Assembly (NCBI GenBank): GCA_945613785.1
Contig: CALZAJ010000079.1
Location: forward strand, 1-7,161
DNA from: an uncultured Verrucomicrobiota bacterium
GTDB lineage: Bacteria > Verrucomicrobiota > Kiritimatiellia > RFP12 > UBA1067
Length of the DNA: 7,161 bases
Direction of reading: 5' to 3'
Below the pieces are notes generated by a model. It was given only the letters and a program-made list of their open reading frames with translations, ran no database searches and was not told the origin of the DNA. Below, one piece after another: positions 1 through 5,868 of this stretch. A program made the translations under genes and the position numbers. Numbering within the stretch: position 1 is the first letter of the stretch; every line of letters starts with the position of its first letter.

Positions 1-446
1 TTTCCGCAGGCGGCGAGCAGGAGAACGAAGCCGGCCAACACGAGTCCGGGCAGGACCAGCGTCAGGGCCTTGCCGTAAAGCGCATAGGGCGTCACGAACC
101 AAGCGAGCGCGCCGAAACCCGCGGCCGCGAGACCAACACAGAGCGCCAGGACCGTCCAACGGACAACCCGCTGCGTCTTCGTCTCGGGCAGGCGCGTGCA
201 CACGCGGCGCACGTGATGCTTCGGATGGGAGAGGCGGTTGACGAGCGTCTGCAGGAAACCGAGCGGACAGAGGCACTCGCAGAAGAGACGTCCGAAGACC
301 GGCGTCAGCAGCAGCACGGCCAGGAACGTCCAGGAGACTCCGGGCTGGACCTTGCAGGCCAGTCCCGCAAATGGCACGCCGAAGAACGCCGCGGTGACGG
401 CCACAAGCATCAGGATGCCGACAATTGACTTGAGCCATTTTTTCAT
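1..446 (-). CDS. NapH/NosR-like membrane 4Fe-4S protein, 3' end cut by window
   Basis: The first 148 codons are visible; the frame is still open at base 1, so the C-terminus is missing. The protein starts MKKWLKSIVG and has about four hydrophobic segments (residues ~5-28, 38-55, 94-118, 127-148), so it is an integral membrane protein. Between the second and third lies the motif GRLFCECLCPLG (residues 52-63; C56, C58, C60 then Pro), the Cys-rich loop typical of NapH/NosR/CcoG-type polyferredoxin membrane proteins, which move electrons between the quinone pool and soluble Fe-S proteins. Classical C-x2-C-x2-C-x3-CP clusters would be expected further on, outside the window. The ATG (446-444) overlaps the stop of the upstream aldo/keto reductase in ATGA, and AGGTGG (456-451) lies 4 nt before it, which fixes the start and suggests translational coupling. 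Family is fairly sure; the exact electron partner is inference from position. Confidence 0.75.
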   Translation of the reverse strand, partial: MKKWLKSIVGILMLVAVTAAFFGVPFAGLACKVQPGVSWTFLAVLLLTPVFGRLFCECLCPLGFLQTLVNRLSHPKHHVRRVCTRLPETKTQRVVRWTVLALCVGLAAAGFGALAWFVTPYALYGKALTLVLPGLVLAGFVLLLAACG

Positions 447-1690
447 CGCACCACCTCGTCTTTCAGACTGTCGACCCACGCGTCGATTGCGGCAATTTCC
501 TTCGGGATGTCGATGGATTGGGGACAATGCGACTGGCAGCGTCCGCACCCCGTGCAATGGTCGGCACGACGGAGTTCCTCGGGCACCATCGTCCGATAGA
601 GCTTGAGAATCTGCTTGGTCGGCATCGACTCCCTGGCCGTCAGGACGGCGTTCTTGAACGCAAAGAGCTGCGGGATGTCGAGGCCATACGGACACGGCAT
701 GCAGTAGGAACACGACGTACACGGAATCGTGTCGAGTTTCAGGAAGGCCTGGGCCGCGCGCTCAAAGGCGGCGAGCTCGGTCTCGTTGCAGGGCTTGAGC
801 GGCGAGAACGTCGCACAGTTCTCCTCGACGTCGCTGCGCTTGGTCATGCCCGAGAGAACGGTCATGACATTGGGATAGGTGCCGCAGAAACGGAAGGCCC
901 ATTTGGCGAGCGTGGCTTCGGGATCGAGCGGGGTCAGTTCATGCGCCAGCGCGAAGTTGTAGCGCGCGAGGCGTCCGCCCAGCAGCGGCTCCATGATCAC
1001 GACGGGAATGCCCTTCTCCGTCAGCGTCTTGTAGAGGTACTCGGCGTCGAGGTTGCGCGGGTTCACTTCCTTCGCGTGCTTCCAGTCGATGTAGTTCATC
1101 TGGATCTGACAGAAATCCCACTTGTAGGTGTCGTGATGGTCCAGGCACCATTCGAACGCCTTGGGGTCACCGTGGTAGGAGAAGCCGAGGTTGCGGATGC
1201 GACGCTGAGCGCGCAGCTCGGCGCACCAGTCGATGGCACCGTTCTCGAGATAGCGCTTCGAGAAGGTCTCGAAACCGCCGTTGCCGATCGAGTGGAGAAG
1301 ATAGTTGTCAATGTAGTCCGTCTGCAAGAAGCGCAGCGAAGACTCGAACATCTTCTTGCATTCCTCAAGCGGATACTGCTGGGGTGCGAAATTGGACAGC
1401 TTGGTCGCAATCACGTAGTCCTCGCGCGCGGCGCCGCAGGCCTTCAGGGCCGTGCCGAGACGCGTCTCCGATTCGCCTCGGCAATAGGCCGGCGACGTGT
1501 CGAAGTAATTGACACCATGCTCGAGCATGTACTTGACCTGCGCGTTCATCTCGTCTTGGTCGATGCCAGACTGCGAATAACCCTGCTTCACCCAGGCGTT
1601 GGCATGCCCACCGTCCACGGTCGGCAGACGCATCGCACCATAGCCAAGCAACGAGACCTTCTTGCCGTCAACTGTAAATCGAGTAGTCAT
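443..1690 (-). CDS. Aldo/keto reductase with C-terminal two-cluster ferredoxin domain
   Basis: A 415-residue soluble oxidoreductase of the aldo/keto reductase plus ferredoxin type (the COG1453-like group). Residues ~1-300 form the AKR barrel: GYGAMRLP near the start, then the expected catalytic tetrad D64 (FDTSPAY), Y69, K97 (ATKLSN) and H133 (LLHSIG). The C-terminal ~95 residues carry two Cys clusters: C324, C327, C330, C333 followed by Pro, and C379, C382, C385, C389 followed by Pro. These should bind two [4Fe-4S] clusters. A plausible role is NAD(P)H- or ferredoxin-linked reduction of a carbonyl; the substrate cannot be told from sequence. The ATG at 1690 has no Shine-Dalgarno but sits 8 nt after an extended -10 box. 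The stop overlaps the start of a membrane Fe-S protein (ATGA, 446-443), suggesting the two form one electron-transfer unit. All tetrad and cluster residues are present, so the enzyme looks functional. Family call is strong; pathway is open. Confidence 0.92.
   Translation of the reverse strand: MTTRFTVDGKKVSLLGYGAMRLPTVDGGHANAWVKQGYSQSGIDQDEMNAQVKYMLEHGVNYFDTSPAYCRGESETRLGTALKACGAAREDYVIATKLSNFAPQQYPLEECKKMFESSLRFLQTDYIDNYLLHSIGNGGFETFSKRYLENGAIDWCAELRAQRRIRNLGFSYHGDPKAFEWCLDHHDTYKWDFCQIQMNYIDWKHAKEVNPRNLDAEYLYKTLTEKGIPVVIMEPLLGGRLARYNFALAHELTPLDPEATLAKWAFRFCGTYPNVMTVLSGMTKRSDVEENCATFSPLKPCNETELAAFERAAQAFLKLDTIPCTSCSYCMPCPYGLDIPQLFAFKNAVLTARESMPTKQILKLYRTMVPEELRRADHCTGCGRCQSHCPQSIDIPKEIAAIDAWVDSLKDEVVR
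451..456 (-). promoter_or_regulatory. Shine-Dalgarno site of the NapH-like gene
   Basis: AGGTGG on the minus strand, 4 nt before the ATG at 446. It lies inside the last codons of the aldo/keto reductase gene and supports the ATGA-overlapping start. Confidence 0.6.
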
Positions 1691-1698
1691 ATTCGCTT

Positions 1699-1707
1699 AT
1701 TATACCA
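1699..1707 (-). promoter_or_regulatory. Extended -10 promoter for the reductase/NapH-like operon
   Basis: The minus strand reads TGGTATAAT: a perfect TATAAT (1704-1699) preceded by the TG of an extended -10. Eight nucleotides separate it from the ATG at 1690. I see no good -35 hexamer at 16-18 bp spacing, which extended -10 promoters can tolerate. Transcription would be expected to start within about 0-3 nt of the ATG, giving a nearly leaderless mRNA. Confidence 0.65.
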
Positions 1708-1840
1708 ACTTTTGAACCCGAACGGCACCTTCTCCGCCCCTAAACTACACCCCCGCCACCCAGGGGCGCGGGCGCCATGTCGACTTCCCTGCCTGGAGAC
1801 CGTGCAAAGATCCGTGATCTCGGCGGGCAGGCGTGGCAAA

Positions 1841-1880
1841 GACAAACAAGCGGACCGCAGTCCTTTCGAACCGCGGTCCG
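1841..1880 (-). terminator. Rho-independent terminator after glgP
   Basis: An 8-bp perfect stem (CGGACCGC at 1851-1858 with GCGGTCCG at 1873-1880, about 14-nt loop) begins 25 nt past the glgP stop. On the minus strand it is followed by the T-rich run CTTGTTTGTC (1850-1841). The + strand side also has three Ts, but the opposing gene there would have to come from the reductase side, which also runs on the minus strand, so a minus-strand terminator fits best. The T-tract is interrupted, so strength is uncertain. Confidence 0.7.
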
Positions 1881-1904
1881 TTTCGTGCGTTCACCTGCTT
1901 GCGC

Positions 1905-4370
1905 TTAGTTGAACTTGACGGGCTCGACGCCCCAGATGTCCTTCGCGTACTCGAGGATCGCACGGTCGGACGAGAAGCGGCCGGAGCGGGCGATGTTGAC
2001 GAGCGACATGTTGTTCCACTTCTTCGCATCGCGATAGGTGGCGTCCACACGGTCCTGCGCGGCGATGTAGCTCTTGAGGTCGCCGAGGAGCATGTAGTAG
2101 TCGTTGTAGTCGAGGAGCGAACGGATGATCGGATCGAACAGGCCGGGCTCGAGGAGCGAGAACACGTTCGACTTGATCATGTCGAGCGCCTGCTTGATCT
2201 CGGGATCGGCGTTGTAGATCGCACGGCTGGAGTACGTCGGACGCGCCTTCGCGACGTCCTCGGTGCGCATGCCGAAGAGGAACATATTGTCGTCGCCGAT
2301 CTCCTGATTGATCTCGACGTTCGCGCCGTCGAAGGTGCCGAGGGTGAGGGCGCCGTTCATCATGAACTTCATGTTGCCCGTGCCCGACGCCTCCATGCCC
2401 GCGAGCGAGATCTGCTCGGAGACTTCCGCCGCCGGCATGATCTTCTCCGCAAGGGAAACGCGATAGTCGGGAAGGAAGACGACCGACAGCTTGCCGCGGG
2501 TCTTCGGGTTCGCGTTGACGACCTCGGCGACGCCGTGGATGAGACGGATGATCAGCTTCGCCATGTAGTAGCCCGGAGCGGCCTTCGCGGCGAAGATGAA
2601 GCTGCGCGGCTGCGGATCGAACTTCGGATCGTTGACGAGGCGGTTGTAGAAGATGATGATGTACAGGACGAGCAGGAGCTGACGCTTGTACTCGTGCAGA
2701 CGCTTCACCTGGACGTCGAAGATCGCCTCCGGGTCGAGTTTGACGCCGAGGTTCTTCATGACGTAGTTGGAGAGAATGCCCTTGTTGGACACCTTGATCT
2801 TCTTGAGCGCGGAGAGGAAGTTCTTGTCATCCACGAACTTCTCGAGCTTCTTGAGCTCGTCGAGGTGGGTGACCCACTTGTCGCCGATCGACTCCGTGAT
2901 GAGCTGGGCGAGCGCCGGGTTGGCCTTGAGGAGCCAACGACGGGGCGTGATGCCGTTCGTCACGTTGTGGAACTTCTCGGGGCAGAGCTCGTAGAAGTCC
3001 TTGAAGAGCGAGTCCTTGAGAATCTGCGAGTGCAGCTCGGCGACGCCGTTGGTGGACGAAGTGCCGATGATGCAGAGGTTCGCCATGCGGACGAAGCGCG
3101 AGCCGTTCTCGTCGATGAGGGACATGCGGCGCAGACGGTTGATGTCGCCCGGATACTGCGAGCTGATCTGCTGCAGGAAGCGGCCGTTGATCTCGTAGAT
3201 GATCTGGAGATGACGCGGCAGCAGGCGCTCGAACATCGGAACCGGCCACTTCTCGAGAGCCTCGGGAAGGATCGTGTGGTTCGTGTAGCCCGTGGAACGA
3301 CGGGTGAGATCCCACGCCTTGTCCCAATCCAGACCCTCATGGTCGATGAGGATGCGCATGAGCTCGGGGATGACGAGCGCGGGATGCGTCTCGTTGAGGT
3401 GGATGAACACCTTGTCCGGCAGCGCGTCCCAGCCCTTGTTGTCCTGGAGGTAACGGCGGAGAATGTCCTTCAGCGAGCACGCCACGAAGAAGTACTGCTG
3501 ACGGAGACGGAGCTCCTTGCCCGCCATCGTGTTGTCGTTCGGATAAAGGACCTTCGTCAGGTTCTCGGCGAGCACCTTCGTCTCGACGGCGTTGACGTAG
3601 TCGCCCTTGTTGAAGTGCTCGAGATCGAAGTCATCGGCGGCCTTCGCGGACCACAGACGGAGCGAGTTGACCGCGTTGTTGTAGCCGACGATCGGAAGAT
3701 CGTAGGGCACGCCCTGGACCTGCTCCGCGCCGACCCAACGCCACTGCTGGCGACCGTTGATCGTCGCGCACTCGACATGACCGCCAAAGTGGACGATCTG
3801 AGCGTACTCAGGACGCGGCATCTCCCACGGATAGCCGTCCTTGAGCCAGCGGTCAGGTTCCTCGACCTGGTTGCCGTTGACGATCTTCTGACGGAAGATA
3901 CCATAGTCATAGCGCAGACCGTAGCCCATGCCGGCGAGATCGAGCGTCGCCATCGAATCGAGATAGCACGCCGCGAGACGGCCGAGACCGCCGTTGCCAA
4001 GACCGGCGTCGGTCTCGAAGTCGCGGAGGTTGTTCCAGTCGATGCCATACTCCTTGAGCGCCTCACGGCACTGCTGGTCGGCCTTGAGGTTGATCACGTT
4101 GTTGCCGAGGAGACGGCCCATGAGGAACTCAAGGGACATGTAGTACACGCGCTTTGTATTCTGGCGGTGGTACTCCTCCTGCGTATTGATCCAGCGCTCC
4201 ACGATACGGTCGCGGATCGCATTCGCAAACGCGGTGTAGTGGTCGCGCTCGGTTGCGTTCTCCTCGCTCTTGGCGACGGTGTAGCGCAGATGCCAGGCGA
4301 AGTCCTCCTTGAGGCCTTCGACGGACTGTTCGACGCGGCGGTCTTTCTTCTTCGTTGCTTTCTTTTCCAT
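1905..4370 (-). CDS. glgP: Glycogen/alpha-glucan phosphorylase (GT35)
   Basis: An 821-residue cytoplasmic enzyme that splits glycogen or maltodextrin with phosphate to give glucose-1-phosphate, using PLP. Family signatures run throughout: MSLEFLMGRLL (78-88), DAGLGNGGLGRLAAC (121-135), HLNETHPALVIPELMR (324-339), VTNGITPRRWL (470-480), VQVKRLHEYKRQLL (553-566) and the PLP-binding motif EASGTGNMKF (660-669, PLP lysine K668). Length matches the usual ~800-840. I chose the ATG at 4370 (MEKKATKKKD) because AGGGGA (4380-4375) lies 4 nt upstream. A GTG at 4412 would add 14 residues and overlap the previous stop as GTGA, but it lacks a good ribosome site. It lies 38 bp after the AsmA-like gene and before a terminator, so it is probably the last gene of that operon. 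No other glycogen gene is in the window. The gene contains no TTA, CTA or TCA codon, a strongly biased usage compatible with high expression. Family call is near certain. Confidence 0.98.
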   Translation of the reverse strand: MEKKATKKKDRRVEQSVEGLKEDFAWHLRYTVAKSEENATERDHYTAFANAIRDRIVERWINTQEEYHRQNTKRVYYMSLEFLMGRLLGNNVINLKADQQCREALKEYGIDWNNLRDFETDAGLGNGGLGRLAACYLDSMATLDLAGMGYGLRYDYGIFRQKIVNGNQVEEPDRWLKDGYPWEMPRPEYAQIVHFGGHVECATINGRQQWRWVGAEQVQGVPYDLPIVGYNNAVNSLRLWSAKAADDFDLEHFNKGDYVNAVETKVLAENLTKVLYPNDNTMAGKELRLRQQYFFVACSLKDILRRYLQDNKGWDALPDKVFIHLNETHPALVIPELMRILIDHEGLDWDKAWDLTRRSTGYTNHTILPEALEKWPVPMFERLLPRHLQIIYEINGRFLQQISSQYPGDINRLRRMSLIDENGSRFVRMANLCIIGTSSTNGVAELHSQILKDSLFKDFYELCPEKFHNVTNGITPRRWLLKANPALAQLITESIGDKWVTHLDELKKLEKFVDDKNFLSALKKIKVSNKGILSNYVMKNLGVKLDPEAIFDVQVKRLHEYKRQLLLVLYIIIFYNRLVNDPKFDPQPRSFIFAAKAAPGYYMAKLIIRLIHGVAEVVNANPKTRGKLSVVFLPDYRVSLAEKIMPAAEVSEQISLAGMEASGTGNMKFMMNGALTLGTFDGANVEINQEIGDDNMFLFGMRTEDVAKARPTYSSRAIYNADPEIKQALDMIKSNVFSLLEPGLFDPIIRSLLDYNDYYMLLGDLKSYIAAQDRVDATYRDAKKWNNMSLVNIARSGRFSSDRAILEYAKDIWGVEPVKFN

Positions 4371-4374
4371 GGTG

Positions 4375-4380
4375 TCCCCT
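4375..4380 (-). promoter_or_regulatory. Shine-Dalgarno site that sets the glgP start
   Basis: AGGGGA on the minus strand, 4 nt before the ATG at 4370. It decides between this start and an in-frame GTG 42 bp upstream. Confidence 0.7.
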
Positions 4381-4408
4381 GTTGTTTGAAATGCAGTAAT
4401 TGCCGAAA

Positions 4409-5242
4409 TCACTTTAAAAGGTTCTTCATGGCGTCCACGGCCTTGCCCGCGCCATCGCCAATCTTGGTGGCCGCGGCACCCACGCCGTCGGCCACCGCCG
4501 AAGCAGCCTTGCCCGCGCCATCGACCACGGCGCCGCCCACGGCCGTCATCGAGCCCTGGATCTTCTTCCAGATTGTCGCGCCGACCTCGCTGTAGCTCGC
4601 ACCCTCCTCAGAGTCGGCGCCGATGCCCTCGATCGTCAGCTTCGGAACCGGGAACGGGACCACGCCGACCTTGACCGTCAGTCCGTCAATCACGAGACGG
4701 TCGATCTGCAGACCGCCCTCGGACTTCTCCTCCACCACGGTCTGACCGTCTTCCTTCGCCGCCGCCTTCGCTTCGGCCTTCGCCTCGGCCCCCTCGATCT
4801 TCTCGAGATCGGCCTTCACCTCCTCCTCGGACTCACCAGAGGCGTTCTCGGCAATCTGCATGAAGTTGCCGCCGCCCGCCGTCGACGACACGCGCAGGGT
4901 CTTGACGACAATCTCCTCAATGCGGAGCTTCTTCGAGAAAAGCGATGTCATCGCCAGGTTGACGTCCAGCGCCTCGAGCTCGACGCAGTTCTCCTTCGCG
5001 TAGTTCGTCGGATTCGCCAGCTGGAGATCGCCGACATGCAGACAGCCCGTGTAGGGATTGAGTCCGAACTCGCCCAGATGGAACTCCGTGCCGACGATGC
5101 CAGGCACCACACTGTTCGCCACGCCCTTGATGACCGGACCGATCCAGAGCGGCAGGATCAGCAACAGGACGACAATAACACCCAGCGCCCACAGCGCGAT
5201 CTTGCCCATCAGTTTCAGCGACTTCTTGACCGTCTCGTTCAT
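4409..5242 (-). CDS. AsmA-like membrane-anchored protein with 11-residue C-terminal repeats
   Basis: A 277-residue protein. One N-terminal transmembrane helix (residues ~14-37, IALWALGVIVVLLLILPLWIG after a Lys-rich start) should anchor it in the inner membrane with the bulk in the periplasm. Residues ~50-130 (FHLGEFGLNPYTGCLHVGDLQLANP..., then VELEALDVNLAMTSLFSKKLRIEEIVV) resemble the N-terminal module of AsmA/DUF748-type proteins, linked to envelope lipid transport; this is family resemblance by eye. A charged Ala/Glu/Lys-rich stretch (~134-175) interrupts it before more beta-like sequence (178-207, LQIDRLVIDGLTVKVGVV). The C-terminus (~228-277) is Gly/Ala-rich with DGxGxA at 241, 252 and 263. 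It is far shorter than classical AsmA (~600). The ATG at 5242 overlaps the previous stop (ATGA) behind GGAGGAG; a longer reading from 5350 would overlap the LolA-like gene heavily and is rejected. Specific function unknown. Confidence 0.8.
   Translation of the reverse strand: MNETVKKSLKLMGKIALWALGVIVVLLLILPLWIGPVIKGVANSVVPGIVGTEFHLGEFGLNPYTGCLHVGDLQLANPTNYAKENCVELEALDVNLAMTSLFSKKLRIEEIVVKTLRVSSTAGGGNFMQIAENASGESEEEVKADLEKIEGAEAKAEAKAAAKEDGQTVVEEKSEGGLQIDRLVIDGLTVKVGVVPFPVPKLTIEGIGADSEEGASYSEVGATIWKKIQGSMTAVGGAVVDGAGKAASAVADGVGAAATKIGDGAGKAVDAMKNLLK
4441..4523 (-). repeat. 66-bp-spaced direct repeat encoding 11-residue units
   Basis: The 17-nt string ccttgcccgcgccatcg occurs at 4441-4457 and again at 4507-4523, exactly 66 bp (22 codons) apart. 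In the AsmA-like protein these encode two of three DGxGxA units (D241, D252, D263) set 11 residues apart; the middle unit (DGVGAA) has diverged. This points to internal tandem duplication of an 11-codon unit. Confidence 0.75.
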
Positions 5243-5868
5243 TTCATCTCCTCCACGGTGATCTTCGTACGGTGACCCGATCCAAGTGTCTCGACTTCCA
5301 TGACATTCGGTGCCCAGCGATCGCCAAATTTCTTGATGCGGGTTCCCCACAGACGACGCACCGGCTTGCCGGCCTTGAGCTCCTCCGCCTGCATCATCGC
5401 GCCCGTCTTACGGTCAACCCACACGCGCACCAGGCGGTCGCCCTTCCGAATCAACACCACGCTGCAAAGCTGACCGTGAACCGTCTCGGACTCACGCGTC
5501 GCATCAAAGGAGAACTCTTCCCACCAGAGATAATCCAGCGTCAGATCACTCCAGGTCACGTCCGTCCCCAGCAACGAACCGGACGACGCGGTCTCGTTCG
5601 CCGCAGGCGGCGTCAGAGCCTCGCCGTCGACGACCAGCGACGTCTGCCCATCCGCCCGCGTCAGCACGTAATCATGCTCGGCCTGCGTGATGCCCCTGCG
5701 GTTGCGGAGAATGAGACGCCCCTTCAGCTCGATGTCGCGGGGAATCATCGTCCGGCAGCTCTCCACCAGCTGCGTTGCCGTCGCATCAGACGGAATCACC
5801 GACCCAGCCGAGAGATCGGCTGCCGCAGTGCTCGAGGCGAGAAGCAAACTGGCAAAGAGAACCATCAT
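5239..5868 (-). CDS. LolA-like periplasmic protein (outer-membrane lipoprotein-sorting family)
   Basis: A 209-residue predicted secreted protein. Residues 1-18 (MMVLFASLLLASSTAAA) look like a Sec signal peptide, although the short n-region has no Lys or Arg. The mature part has alternating beta-strand character with features of the LolA-like 'outer membrane lipoprotein-sorting protein' family: LKGRLILRNRRG (48-59), the GTDVTWSDL segment (101-109), GQLCSVVLI (132-140), and VRVWVDRKTGAMMQAEEL (147-164), where W-x-D-x2-T-G is typical. Such proteins bind a lipid or acyl chain in a half-barrel and act in the periplasm; the cargo here is unknown. The ATG at 5868 overlaps the stop of the TPR gene as ATGA, with no clear Shine-Dalgarno, so translation is probably coupled. 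An in-frame GTG two codons earlier is possible. The stop again overlaps the next gene's ATG. Family call is fairly confident from pattern; the true LolA role is not implied. Confidence 0.75.
   Translation of the reverse strand: MMVLFASLLLASSTAAADLSAGSVIPSDATATQLVESCRTMIPRDIELKGRLILRNRRGITQAEHDYVLTRADGQTSLVVDGEALTPPAANETASSGSLLGTDVTWSDLTLDYLWWEEFSFDATRESETVHGQLCSVVLIRKGDRLVRVWVDRKTGAMMQAEELKAGKPVRRLWGTRIKKFGDRWAPNVMEVETLGSGHRTKITVEEMK
5248..5254 (-). promoter_or_regulatory. Shine-Dalgarno site of the AsmA-like gene
   Basis: GGAGGAG on the minus strand, 5 nt before the ATG at 5242. It is embedded in the last codons (VEE) of the LolA-like gene and decides the start against an in-frame upstream reading. 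Confidence 0.75.

Noticed and set aside
518..1912. A 464-codon open frame on the + strand opposite the aldo/keto reductase
   Set aside because: Antisense shadow in register with a clear enzyme gene; no family motifs; crosses the reductase promoter and the glgP terminator.
4371..4412. GTG start for glgP giving a GTGA overlap with the AsmA-like stop
   Set aside because: Attractive because the neighbouring genes overlap by 4 nt, but no ribosome site precedes it and the ATG at 4370 has AGGGGA at proper spacing; the phosphorylase family does not need the extra 14 residues.
1833..4595. A 920-codon open frame on the + strand opposite glgP
   Set aside because: It is in exact antisense register to glgP, has a low-complexity Val/Glu/Leu/Arg/Asp composition, no recognisable domain, and runs through the terminator and into the neighbouring gene. 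It is explained by glgP codon bias.
4409..5350. A longer 313-residue reading of the AsmA-like gene
   Set aside because: The extra 36 residues lie within the LolA-like coding sequence and have no hydrophobic or family character, whereas the ATG at 5242 has GGAGGAG 5 nt upstream and an ATGA overlap.
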